Shown: one piece after another, positions 22,886 through 33,999 of the stretch
How positions within the stretch are numbered: the stretch's first letter is position 1
How the letters are laid out: the number at the start of each line of letters is the position of its first letter
NCBI GenBank assembly: GCA_903813345.2
Contig: CAIIXF020000012.1
Location: 4,135,318-4,199,317 of the forward strand
Length of the DNA stretch: 64,000 bases
Direction of reading: 5' to 3'
Source of the DNA: Owenia fusiformis
Lineage: Eukaryota; Annelida; Polychaeta; Sabellida; Oweniidae
The notes under the pieces: generated by a model
Database searches by the model: none
The model's input: only the letters and a program-made list of their open reading frames with translations
Told to the model about the DNA's origin: nothing
Translations under genes and position numbers: made by a program

Positions 22886-25021
22886 GGTTATAATGAAAAC
22901 ACGCGCTACGCGCTAACGCGCCACGCGCCAATGCGCTAATAGAAAATGATCCTTCCCCCACGATGTGTGCGCATGTTTTAAGCACATGTTTATGATTGGT
23001 CTATACCCTTGGCCCAGGGACATGTATAATTAGGGTTATGACTCCCTGGGAACTTGTCAAAACATTGACACTTCAAAGGCTGTATAAATCACCGCTAACC
23101 TGTCAATCAGACTTTGATGTGAACTTTGCGGCCGCAGGAAATAAACAAAGCCTCTCGAAAATTACACTTTTCAAGTTACGATTTCTCTAAAAATATAAGA
23201 CCAATTAAGATGTTCTTCACACCGTTAAAAAACAGAATTCAACTTCAATTTAGGAAATAATTCCAAAACTAAATGAACGTGTACTTTTCTCTGTATTTGA
23301 CCTGAAAGAACATGAGTAACTTAGAATTAATAAATATTTACGGCCAATTACCGGACAATGATAAAACACGCTGGTCGGGTTTACATTACTTTTTAAATCG
23401 TCTCTTATTTAAAACTTTAATTCCAAATGAAATACAATCCTGTTTTCAACAATATTCCTGGTAAAATAGGTAATACAATTCACTGGGACTGACGTAATTC
23501 AAAACTTTTTAAATCTAAAATCAAATTGAGAAAAACGAAAGCAAACATGAAAGGGGGGTTCATAGGGGTCTTGGAAATCCATATACACTATTTTTTACAA
23601 GCCCTTCAGTCTTATACCATTTACAGCATTTTTCACCCCTTTTACATGTATAACATACGGTGTATGCAATATTTTTCACATCTCCCTATATAGACGGTGA
23701 ACCAACACGATCCTCAGAGACCCAGAGGGTGCATGAATGCACCTACTCCCTATAGTACTATATTTTACAAAAAGGTCGGGTAAATAATAGATCTGTACGA
23801 TAATTTTGAAATTACCGTTGAGAAAAGTTTGGATAATATTCAGAAGGAATTAACATAATTATTTGCATTTGCAAGAATCCACGTAGTACCAAATGTAATC
23901 ATACGGCAAATAGGCAGTACACAGCCCCGAAGCCAGGGGGGTTCGGAGGGTGACTTTGGAATTTTTGAAAAAGTGACCCCCCCCCCTGGGAAATCCTGGT
24001 TACTGTCCTGGCATATGGCATATAGAGGCTACTATATAGAGATCTGGATTACCCCCATAAACGTGGGACTGATTTTTCAAATCACCCCCACAACCAGGCC
24101 CGTAGCCAGAGGGGGAGCTGGGGGAGCGGAGCCAGAGATTCTTTCAAAATCATGCAGTTTTTCACCATTCTGAGATTTTTTTTCATGATTATTAGCCAAA
24201 ATTGTGAAAAAGCTTCCCCTGGAAAAAAGCTGGCTACGGGCAAGCCCCCACAACTACTTGTGTATTGAAATCCCAAATTTATGGGGATAAGCTGGATCTG
24301 CAGTATTCGTTCAAACTGCCTTTAAATTTCATAATAGGCTTCTTTAATTCTTTTAAAACATATGTTTATTTAACTTATACGATGCCATATACGATAAATG
24401 TTGCCCCCTCTTATGCGGCCATACACAATAGATTTTCACCCTCCTCTTATAAGATAACCCTATACACCCCCCCATGAAAGCGAAAGAGAGTAACCGGGCA
24501 CGAAAAGAAAAATGGAAAAATATAAATGCGACGCCTGAATTATTCCACCGTTTGGTAAGTCATGTGAGATATAACTTCAAATACAAAGAGTAAAGATATA
24601 TAAAACATCCATGACTTGATATTAAGAGGTAACATGCGACAAATAAACATTATATTAAGTCATTAGTCAAGTAGTCGGGCCCCCGGGTCAGATTTCGAAA
24701 CGGGATTTTTCTCACCGATGGATGGACCCAAAGAATGCAATGAAATAGGGAGCATATTCGCATATCTGCGACCATTCATCTTGTAAGGTGCTACTTTCTA
24801 TCTTCCTTTTAAATCAGATAAAACACACTGACAATCGATAATCTTTGCACAGTTAACGATCAAACATTGGGGTTCTTCATACTTCTGCTTTCTGATGAGC
24901 CACCTAATCTCTTCACTCACTCGATTTTTATACATGTTCCCGGGCCTGTGGGAACGATCATTCTGAACAGTGCGTTAGTGCGCTAGCGCGTTAGCGCGTA
25001 GCGCGTGTTTTCATTATAACC
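22886..25021. mobile_element. Inner inverted copy of the same element, nested, with its own 9-bp duplication
   Basis: It starts GGTTATAATGAAAACACGCG at 22886 and ends in the inverse at 25021. Exact AATCGAGAA duplications lie at 22877-22885 and 25022-25030. Its left end (22886 to about 23700) is the inverse of the outer element's right end (about 25150-25908); its right end (about 24300-25021) is the inverse of the outer left end (22185 to about 22870). It is therefore a second family member inserted in the opposite direction. Its 2136 bases include further insertions around 23920-24300. Confidence 0.85.
24095..24242. mobile_element. Miniature element, family 'GTAGCCAGGGG', copy 2
   Basis: CAGGCCCGTAGCCAGAGGGG on the left and CCCCTGG....CTGGCTACGGGC on the right are inverted ends about 148 bases apart. 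The interior TTCTTTCAAAATCATGCAG..TTTTTCACCATT is shared with the copy at 63827. It is nested in the inner Mutator-like element, the deepest layer seen in this insertion stack. Confidence 0.8.
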
Positions 25022-26777
25022 AATCGAGAACTCCAGATGTACAAGCCACCCTATAGAGACAGTTTGTGATGTATGTAGGCCTACAATGAAGGAAATCAAA
25101 ATTCGAAAAAATGTTTGGCCGTGTGGGGTCCCCCCGACCCCCCCCCCCATCGTAATTGGTTACATGGTATTTCACCTGGACTTTTCGTAAAATATGGTAG
25201 TATAAGAGATGTGAGAAATATTGTAGTCATTGTATGTTATAAAAGGGGTGAAAAAACTGTACATGGTATAAAAGGGGTGAAAATATTGCATATGGATTTC
25301 CAAGACCCCCTATAAACCCCCCCCCCCTTTCATGTTTGCTTTCGTATTTTCTCAATTTGTTTAATCAGATTTAGTTTGGAATTACGGCTGTCCCGGGAAT
25401 TATATTTTATCAGGAATATTGTTAAAGGAGGATTATCTTTGGAATTATAGTTTTTTTAATTAGAAACGATTTGAAAAGTAACTGTAAACCAGCGTGTTTC
25501 ATAATTGCCCGATAATCGTTCAAGTACATGTTCATTTTAGTTTTGGAATTATTTCCTGAATTAAAGTTGAATTCAGTTTTGTAACGGTATTTAGAACATT
25601 TCAATTGGTCATATATTTCTAGAGAAATCGTAACTAGAAGAGTGCAATTTGTGAGATCTTACGGCCGCAAAGTTCACATCTTTGAAGTTTGATTGACAGA
25701 TTAGCGGTATTTTATACAGCCTTTGAAGTGTGAATGTCTTGACAAATTCCCAGGCAATATCCTAACCGTAATTATACATGTCCCTGGGCCTATGATATAG
25801 ACCAATCATAAACATGCGCTTAAAACATGTGCACACTTCGTGGGGGAAGGATCATTTTCTATTAGCGCATTGGCGCGTTAGCGCGTAGCGCGTGTTTTCA
25901 TTATAACCGTTCTCAGTTGGTACATATGATACACCGTCCTGGCTATTATAATACAATCATCATATTCATTTGGGGCAAAAATGTTTTCAATTACATTTAG
26001 GTCACTTCCGCCTAAGTAAGGTCGTATAGGATCTCTAATTGTTTCCAGCACATCACAAAATTGAATAAAATGTAACAATGATTTATGTGAATTACACATT
26101 GAGCATACCCTATTCACATTTGGCTCGGTATGACGACCAACACCTTCACCAACCAGTAGTCTTACCATAAGTTTACATTTGAATATCATTTCAGGTTTGT
26201 ATTTACATAGCTGGTACCAGACTATTGGAGTACGAGTAGTTACTACTTGTATATCATACATTGAATACGCCATCTTTCCAGAGACTTATGAATTGAACTT
26301 TTCACTATATTTTTCCAGTGCCGCTTGGGTGGAAATGTGTTATTGGAAATATAGCTATCCATTCTTCCTATAAGATCATATTGCATTCTAAGTTGTATAA
26401 TTTCTCTAATTGGTGATGAAACTGTTACAGAACATTTATCTACGAAGAAGCTACATAGTATAGCATACATCTAAAGATACTCAACCTCTTACAAATACCA
26501 ACACTAGTATTAAAGATGTGCCAGAAATACATGAGCTTCCTGATTGCAATAGTTTCGCGTATACCTGTCCAACCAAGTTGAGCAATCGCGGCACAATCAG
26601 TTGTGTTCTTTGGCAGAGATTTAGCCGAATTGGCATGCGCCTTTTCTAAGGTTTTAACATTTGATACATTATAATTTAATACCTCGACACCATATAACAT
26701 GGTAGGAATTGAAACAGTCCAATATAAATTTGAAGCAGGTAAGGGACTTACGCTTTACTTTTTGGGGGTGACACAAT

Positions 26778-27987
26778 CACTGGGGGGTATCGTGATGCAA
26801 CAACACCGTGTTGTTGCATCAAGATGGCCAGACTTCCGGTGATAGATTTTCGTACGATGTTTTGTTTTCCCAATTTACACCCATTTCTAGGACGAGTTGC
26901 TCAATAATCATACACATGCAGTTAGCGCATGATCTATATTTTAAAAAACTGTCATTGGTATACATGTAGCATCATGAAGAAGCGATAAATTCGTGGTTTT
27001 NNNNNNNNNNNNNNNNNNNNNNNNNNNNNNNNNNNNNNNNNNNNNNNNNNNNNNNNNNNNNNNNNNNNNNNNNNNNNNNNNNNNNNNNNNNNNNNNNNNN
27101 NNNNNNNNNNNNNNNNNNNNNNNNNNNNNNNNNNNNNNNNNNNNNNNNNNNNNNNNNNNNNNNNNNNNNNNNNNNNNNNNNNNNNNNNNNNNNNNNNNNN
27201 NNNNNNNNNNNNNNNNNNNNNNNNNNNNNNNNNNNNNNNNNNNNNNNNNNNNNNNNNNNNNNNNNNNNNNNNNNNNNNNNNNNNNNNNNNNNNNNNNNNN
27301 NNNNNNNNNNNNNNNNNNNNNNNNNNNNNNNNNNNNNNNNNNNNNNNNNNNNNNNNNNNNNNNNNNNNNNNNNNNNNNNNNNNNNNNNNNNNNNNNNNNN
27401 NNNNNNNNNNNNNNNNNNNNNNNNNNNNNNNNNNNNNNNNNNNNNNNNNNNNNNNNNNNNNNNNNNNNNNNNNNNNNNNNNNNNNNNNNNNNNNNNNNNN
27501 ATATGTAAAAGTATAAATTTTTGAAAATACATATAAAGGATCTTTGCCCGCAGGACGTGTATTTTGAATGCCTTGAGTAGATCGCAAATATGGGTAGGCT
27601 AATGGGAAACGGTGTTGCAATAGTATCATTTAAAAATCTGTTCCTCTCGAGATTTACGGTCTTCTGACATTATACTATTAATTGGTGTTGCTGCATCATT
27701 GCTCAAATCTAGAGGAGTGTTGTTGCATCTTCGGTTTGGTGTTGTTGCATCAATAGTGAGGAACTAAAACCGTGAACTTATTGCTTCTTGGTGATGGTAC
27801 ATGTATACTAATGACAGTTTCTTTAAATATAGATCGTGCGCTAACTGCACGTGTATGGTTATTGAGCAACTCGTCCTAGAAATGGGTTTAATTGGGGAAA
27901 CAAAATATCGTACGAAAATCTATCACCGGAAGTCTGGCCATCTTGATGCAACAACACGGTGTTGTTGCATCACGATACTCCCCAGTG
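26778..27987. mobile_element. DNA element with ~220-bp inverted ends, CACTGGGG termini and 5-bp target duplication
   Basis: Ends: CACTGGGGGGTATCGTGATG and CATCACGATACTCCCCAGTG. The inverted arms extend about 220 bases (26778-27000 and about 27765-27987). ACAAT flanks both sides (26773-26777 and 27988-27992). Each arm contains the near-perfect palindrome GATGCAACAACAC-C-GTGTTGTTGCATC. Half of the interior is an N gap, so coding capacity cannot be judged. A 5-bp duplication with CAC.. ends is known for Transib-type elements, but superfamily is not certain. Confidence 0.8.
27001..27500. other. Assembly gap (500 N)
   Basis: Exactly 500 undetermined bases, a conventional gap size, inside the element at 26778-27987. 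The inverted arms on either side probably defeated assembly. True length unknown. Confidence 0.99.
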
Positions 27988-28312
27988 ACAATACGATGGC
28001 ATAGAAAATGCGCCTTGCCCTAGATGTTACATTGTCTAAGTGATAGCCTATATCCCGCCGTGTAACTGGTAACCCAAGATGAACCAGGTCTTTGTTTATC
28101 GGAATCTTAGCGGATCCGAATTCAAAAGGTTTGACATCTTTAAAACTACTTCTAGTAAAGTTAACTGCTGTACATTTCCCTGGATGGATCTCAAATCTCC
28201 ATCTATTTGCATAATTATAAAGAATGTGCAGCATTTCTTGCATGCCATGTCTGAACATTGATACCAGTATGGTGCCATCTGCGTACGATGGAGCGACCCC
28301 CGTAGATATATA

Positions 28313-30239
28313 AAGTTCCATTTTGTCATATTTTTGTTATGGTTCTCTACATTTAAACCTTATGTGATCACATGATGTCAGAATAGTACAGTTTCCATAT
28401 ACAAGGGGGTAAAGCAGACCCGATGATGCAATGAGCTTGCTCGGCGGTATCATGACTGTGTAACGGGTCTTGATGTATTAGTGAGCTCGGCGGTAGGTTC
28501 AAGCAACGCAGATCCTCAAAGCATGTACTCATGGTATCATCGTGGCTTAACAACCGTGATATAGCTTTTAAAATATCACTAAATCTCGTTTTCCGTGGGA
28601 TTTTAAGAGATTTGTATATAAGACCTCTAATGCCTCATATTTTCTTTTTTAAATGGCCTATTTCAATTCAGTGAAAAGTTTTCTATAAGAATAACTTTGA
28701 TTTATACAATTAAGTTATTTTAATCATTTTCCATCTCAATGATACATAGAGATGGTAATAAAATCGCCAAGATATTTAAGCTTGAAATTTCACTTGACGG
28801 CTATGGGTATTTTGGTTGTACCCGAACTGAGCCGACCTGTCGTACATGTCGTAATAGCCGTATCCACTAGTAAAAGAATAGAGAGGTTAGGCAAGGCGAT
28901 TCTTTATGACGTGAACCGCAAACGTTAGCCTTTACGTTCCCGTTTACGTACTGTAAACACAAGTGTTTTAAGCTGAGCACTTTAGACGTAACGTAAACGC
29001 AAACCTCAAAATGATTTTTTTTCTTTTTCCTATCGGCCTTCGTTTTATTTTCTACTTTAAAAGTATAAAAAATATCATTTTATTGACAAATTGATGAAAG
29101 TGTTTACCAAAAGAGATGTTTCACAGCCTGGTAGTGTTCTATGACATCTCGAATCTCACAAAATACAATTACTTACAATTACATACTTGCTTTAAATATT
29201 TTTCCCCCACGATTGTATACATTTAAAGCAAAATGGCGGACGACACGTTGGACGAAGCGGGGGAGGCTCTCCATGAATTCCAGCGTGACGAAATCACACA
29301 TTTGACGAAAAAACGACATTTAAAAGGCCATCTGTAATAAATATACAGGGGTTTATTGATCTTATATGGGATCTTCTAGAAAAGGAGTTGTTTTGTGTTT
29401 CTATAAAAAACGTCAATATAAATGTGCGTAAATTGTTTTTATTGTTACGGGCTTTTTTCTCCTCCGTGACGGAATCACTTGTACTTTTTCACAAAACGCC
29501 CCCTACTACCATCGTCTTTCATTTCCTGCTCATTTTGACCTATTGGAGTGCTCGTTTTGACTTAACTCTATCGTTGAGACAATAGTTCAACGAAATAAAC
29601 CCGTTCGTGTGTTTTACAATGTTCTGGCATTGTAATATTGCAATCATTATGCCGTGACGGAATCACTATTTTAAGCGTGATGGAATCACGAGGCAAAAAT
29701 TAATAAAAAGAAGTTGACTTTGAACCGTGTAGAAAATATCACGATTTACATTTTGTGCAATGATAAACTATTCAATGGAATATTATCATCGAATATATCG
29801 TCGTGTAGGTCGTACAGCATCAGGAACCATAACACTCTTTTGAATTCCCCTGTCAAAAGTGACATTGTTAAAATCAATGGGAATTTAGGTGATTCCGTCA
29901 CGTTTGGTTCACCACTCATCAAAGTACCACGTGAGAAAATACACAAAAGACAAAATGAACAAAGAATATTAGTTTGATTATCGATAAATAATATGTTAAG
30001 AATCAGATATGCAAAACACTTTATACCACCATCTTGTCTTTTTGCAGACAGCTACTTCCGGTTTATGACAAGCAACTTTATCGCATATATAAATTTATGA
30101 TAAAATAATGGTATTCTCATTTTTAGATGAAAGATTATATATCTAAATATTTATTTTTTCTATTCTAGTTTTCTGAATGATACTTTGAATTTTTTGCAAA
30201 TGTGGCCTCTAATCATGGAATTCATGTCTCCCCTTTTTC
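28313..30239. other. Rest of the copy B 3' UTR, then intergenic DNA with an iterated motif
   Basis: 28313-28380 continues the copy B 3' UTR (TTCCATTTTGTCATATTTTTG, then CACATGATGTCAGA, as in copy A). Beyond it no gene was recognised. A ~30-base direct repeat lies at about 28420-28495. The motif GTGACGGAATCAC recurs between 29283 and 29905. A 34-codon frame starts at 29232 (MADDTLDEAG) with nothing to support it as a gene. Confidence 0.5.
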
Positions 30240-33160
30240 AGAAGTACTCGAAGGCAAAAACCGCTTTTACAAACTGGCTTCTTTCGTACTACAGAAGCCG
30301 GATTCTGGAGTCACCAAGAAGCCGGCTTTTAACGGCTTCTGAAGGACAACAGAAGCCGGCTTCTGGAGTCAGCAAAAAGCCGGCTTTTACAAACTGGCTT
30401 CTTACGTACTACAGAAGCCGGCTTCTACAGTCAACAAGAAGCCGGCTTTTAAAAACCGGCTTCTGAAGGACAACAGAAGCCGGCTTCTGAAGTCACCAAG
30501 AAGCCGGCTTTTAAAACTGGCTTCTTACTTACTGACGTACTGCAGAAGATGGCTTTTGAATATAGTTTATATTGTCATATTTTTGCAAAACTATACGTGT
30601 AAATTGAATTCTAAGCATGGATATCGATGAATTTGATCACGTTCATCAATTCCAAAAATATTATGCATTGTATTTCTGTTTAATAAAAACGCACCGCTCA
30701 TTTTTCAAAACTGGCTCCAATTTGGAGCCAGTTTTTAAATCAGCTATCACCATTAAACACAAACTATTAACGGACAATCTAGCCACTGGGAATCACGAGA
30801 TACTGTCTCCCGATCATTTTGATGTGGATTATGCATCTTATTCTCGTATAATCTGCATGAAAATAAGGAAAAACTGAAAAATATGTAAAATTATAACATA
30901 ATTCAAGATTTTTTGCAAAAAAAATCATTTCAAGTCAAAACTATAAGAGAAAATTGAAGTCTAAGTAAAAATATCGATGAATTAGATCATGTTCACTAAA
31001 TCAGAACAGATTATGCATTGCATTTCCGTTTTATAAAAACGCACCGCTCATTTTTCAAAACTGGCTCCAACTTGGAGCCAGTTTACAAATCAGCTCGCTC
31101 CATCTTACACAACCTATGTAGGGACAATCTAGCAACTGGGAATCACGAGATTCTGTCTCACGATCATTTCTACATGTGCATTATGCATCTTATTCTCGTA
31201 TAATTTGCATGAAAATGAGAAAAAACTGAAAAATACGTAAAATTGTAACTTATTTCAAGATTTTTGCAAAAAGTCATTTCAAGCCAAAACTATGAGAGAA
31301 AATTCATTTCTAAGTAAAAATATCGATGAACTAGATCACGTTCACTAAATCAGAACAGATTATGCATTGCATTTCCGTTAAATAAAAACGCACCGCTCAT
31401 TTTTCAAAACTGGCTTCTCATTTTCATGCAAATTATACGAGAATAAGATGCATAATGCACATAGAAATGATCGTGAGACAGTATCCCGTGATTCCCAGTT
31501 GCTAGATTGTCCCTACATACACTCCCCTCCATAAGTTTGGCAACCTTTTTTCTCCATTGAACTACGTGTTAAAGCCTCTTTACGTTTGAATTTTTATTTA
31601 CTTAACCTGCGATGAAAATACTTATACTATTGATGGAAACGTAATTTCACTTTAATTCCAATACCTCCAAATTTTCTCAATTTTTTTCCTTAATTACAGT
31701 AGGTCGAAAATTGATGATGAATTTGATGAATTTTTGAAAATCGACATTCCCATGTTAACCAATGGGAAATGGTAGGTTTGCCGCAAGTCATATGACAGAA
31801 TATCCATTAATCCGAGTCCTTGCAAAAAATACGAGTTAGGCAGGTAATTGAATTTGCTAACTTTATTTAACAAAAAATTGATATGTTTCTTCAGGTTCAA
31901 CAAAGTTATAGGGCTTTAAAGTCAAAATTGTTTTTCAAAAAACCTCTCCCATTGAAATAACACAGGAGGCGAAAAATTCTTTTCAAAAATGACTTTGAAG
32001 CGCTGTAACTTTAATATTCATCAAATAAACTAAACACTTAGTGTTCAAAAAAGTTAGACAATTCAATTTTCTATATGAAAATATTTTTTGCTGAATCTTT
32101 TACTGAAAAGATATCTTGATTTCTGATTTGCCCCGAACCCTCCATTTCCCATTGGATTACATGGGAAGGACGATTTTCAAAAATTCATCAAATTTATCAT
32201 CAATTTTCGACCTATTGTAATTGAGGAAAAAAATTGAGAAAATTTAGAGGTATTGGAAATAAAGTCAAGTTACGTTTCCATCAATATTATAAGTTATTTC
32301 ATCGCCGGTTAAGTGAATAAAAATTCAAACGTAAAGAGGCTTTAACACGTAGTTCAATGGAGAAAAAAGGTTGCCAAACTTATGGAGGGGAGTGTAGCTT
32401 GTGTAAGATGGAGCGAGCTGATTAATTAAACGGAAATGCAATGCATAATCTGTTCTGATTTAGTGAACGTGATCTAATTCATCGATATTTTTACTTAGAA
32501 TTGATTTTTCTCTCATAGTTTTGGCTTGAAATGACTTTTTGCAAAAAATCTTTAAATATATTACAATTTTATGTATTTTTCAGTTTTTTCTCACTTTCAT
32601 GCAGATTATACGAGAATAACATGCATAATGCACATAACAATTATCATGAAACAATATCCCGTGATTCCCAGTTGCTAGATTGCCCCTACATAGCTTGTGT
32701 AAGATGGAGCGAGCTGATTTGCAAACTGGCTCAAAGTTGGAGCCAGTTTTGTAAAATGAGCGATGCGTTTTTATCAAACAGAAATGCAATGCATAATCTA
32801 CTCTTATTTAACGAACATGATTTAATTCATCGATATTTTTACTTAGAATTAAATTTCCCCCATAGTTTTGGTTTGAAATTACTTTTTGCAAAAAATCTTG
32901 CAATATGTTACAATTTTACTTATTTTCATTTTTTTCTCATTTCCATGCTAATTAAACGAGAATAAGATGCATAATGCACAACAAAATGATTGAGAGAGAG
33001 AATCTGGCTTTTAAAACTGGCTTCTTGGTAACTGCAGAAGCCGGCTTCTGTAAGTCATTCGAAGCCGGTTTTTAAAAGCCGGCTTCTTGGTGACGCCAGA
33101 AGCAGGCTTCTGATGTACTGTAGAAGCCGGCTTTAAAAGCCGGCTTTGAAAGCCGGTGTG
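30240..33160. mobile_element. Foldback-like array of palindromic repeats
   Basis: The outer zones (30258-30556 and 33003-33150) are tandem units built on AGAAGCCGGCTTCT. Inside the left zone are about 2.5 copies of a ~360-base unit (30600-31440), and inside the right zone about two copies in the opposite orientation (31415-32990). Each full unit contains a 29-base palindrome AAAACTGGCTCCAA-T-TTGGAGCCAGTTTT or a close variant (30706, 31060, 32720). The whole can fold back on itself. No protein is encoded. Internal tandem repeats in inverted arms resemble the architecture of Foldback elements, but the identity is an inference. Confidence 0.75.
31520..32394. mobile_element. Tc1/mariner-type non-autonomous element inserted in the foldback array
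   Basis: The ends CACTCCCCTCCATAAGTTTG and CAAACTTATGGAGGGGAGTG are perfect inverted repeats. The inverted arms continue for about 235 bases, including TTTACGTTTGAATTTTTATT. It is flanked by TA on both sides (31518-31519 and 32395-32396). The uninterrupted site CCCCTACATAGCTTGTGTAAG is preserved in the neighbouring repeat unit at about 32685. The 875 bases hold no transposase frame. The ends are of the type seen in Tc1-like elements. Confidence 0.9.
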
Positions 33161-33322
33161 AAAGAGATTATGGTCCCCTAGGGATTATGGTCCCCTTTCT
33201 TAAAGGCCCTTACTGGCCCTGATTGTGGATACGATAATAAGGGAGAGTTGTATTTAGGTCACCATATAAATCAATGGAAAGTAGGACCATAATTTGATAG
33301 GACCTCCTACCCTTTTACACGG
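33153..33322. mobile_element. Miniature element 'CCGGTGTGAAAGA', copy 1
   Basis: CCGGTGTGAAAGA and TTTTACACGG form the ends. The interior (ATTATGGTCCCCTTTCTTAA, GTATTTAGGTCACCATATAAATCAATGG) is repeated in inverse at 37382-37553 in intron 3 of copy C. Non-coding. It abuts the right edge of the foldback array. Confidence 0.75.
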
Positions 33323-33999
33323 CTTTGTATATTTGCCTTCGACTCTTTCTCCCTTTTTCGACAGTTTACCCGACGTAATCCGACATTGAACTTTTTAGAT
33401 GTTCCCTAAAGTCAAAATAAATCAATAAATGACCGTATTTTGTTTTCCTGGTAGCAAAGTGTAGTTACATCGAAGATAGTATATCTCAGCCAATTTACAA
33501 AAGGGATTTTGCGGAGTTTGCAAAAATAAATCAAGGGCCGTCTATATTACTGTTCCAGAGTATTAAAACATAGACAACAGGGCATAAAACCTTAAAGGTA
33601 GGTCTCGAAGTAGAAGGGTTATCGTTGCTTGGCTAATTGGCAAAAACTTTTTCCACTTAACTATTTTAGTTAGTATCATGCTGCTATGGACCAGTGGTAA
33701 TGAGGCCTAAATTGAAGGGTTTTGTTTTTTTCTGAATTAAGTGATGGGACTTGGCTAGTTTAAACTTTTATTAAAGTTAATTATCGCACGATAATTACAG
33801 TAATCATAGTGAATGGTGCACAGCAAGAGTATGTAATACGTGGCACATACAACGATGTAAACTGTATTTATATGAAATTTCAAATTAAGTCAAGCACACA
33901 TTCGGTTGTTGACGGGCGCGGTCATCTTGATTTTTCATAGCGAAAAAACCAACAACATATTTGTTAAATTCTTGTCTAAATTGTTAACATCAAGCTAAA
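33323..33999 (+). other. Region upstream of 14-3-3 copy C
   Basis: No gene is seen. The ~135 bases at 33735-33872 (CACGATAATTACAGTAATC..TGGCACATACAACGA) match 13720-13855, which is 0.8 kb downstream of exon 1 in copy B. The last ~100 bases resemble the copy B leader. It probably includes the copy C promoter and 5' UTR. Confidence 0.45.

Larger units (their letters stand above)
22185..25908. mobile_element. Outer DNA element with 9-bp target duplication (Mutator-like), inserted in the LINE
   Basis: The ends are GGTTATAATGAAAACACGCG and its inverse, followed by GC-rich GCGCTAACGCG-type subterminal repeats. Exact 9-bp duplications GTTCTCAGT flank it at 22176-22184 and 25909-25917. Nine-base duplications are typical of Mutator-like and some foldback elements. 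Own sequence is about 1.58 kb (22185-22885 plus 25031-25908); the rest is a second family member nested inside. No transposase was recognised, so it is non-autonomous. Confidence 0.85.
22045..28303 (-). mobile_element. 5'-truncated LINE in the 3' UTR of 14-3-3 copy B, itself hit by later insertions
   Basis: It is flanked by AGATGTATA (22036-22044) and AGATATATA (28304-28312), a likely 9-bp target duplication with one change, inside sequence that is continuous in copy A. On the minus strand it reads from RT palm (SYADGT, with Gly for the second catalytic Asp of YADD) near 28290, through NLYWTVSIPTMLYGVEV (about 26700) and LPKNTTDCAAIAQLGW, to the zinc pattern CSMCN...LLHFIQFC near 26100, and ends AATAAAGAAC. 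The LINE is dead: 5'-truncated, frameshifted, catalytic Asp missing. Removing the insertions at 22185-25908 and 26778-27987 restores its continuity. Confidence 0.8.

Noticed and set aside
22185-25908. Two interlocked long-inverted-repeat transposons
   Set aside because: The separate 9-bp duplications (GTTCTCAGT outside, AATCGAGAA inside) show a simple nesting of an inverted relative, so interlocking is unnecessary.
26952-27629. Open frames across the N gap
   Set aside because: They exist only because runs of N translate as X. There is no real coding sequence.
28430-28510. Possible tRNA (GGTAGGTTCAAGC-like stretch)
   Set aside because: No cloverleaf could be formed; the resemblance comes from a short direct repeat.
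29714-29977. 87-codon plus-strand frame
   Set aside because: No recognisable domain, and an equally long frame lies opposite. It overlaps the iterated GTGACGGAATCAC region. Not supported as a gene.
30185-30466. 93-codon frame over the AGAAGCCGGC repeats
   Set aside because: A repetitive product of palindromic tandem units; explained by the foldback array.
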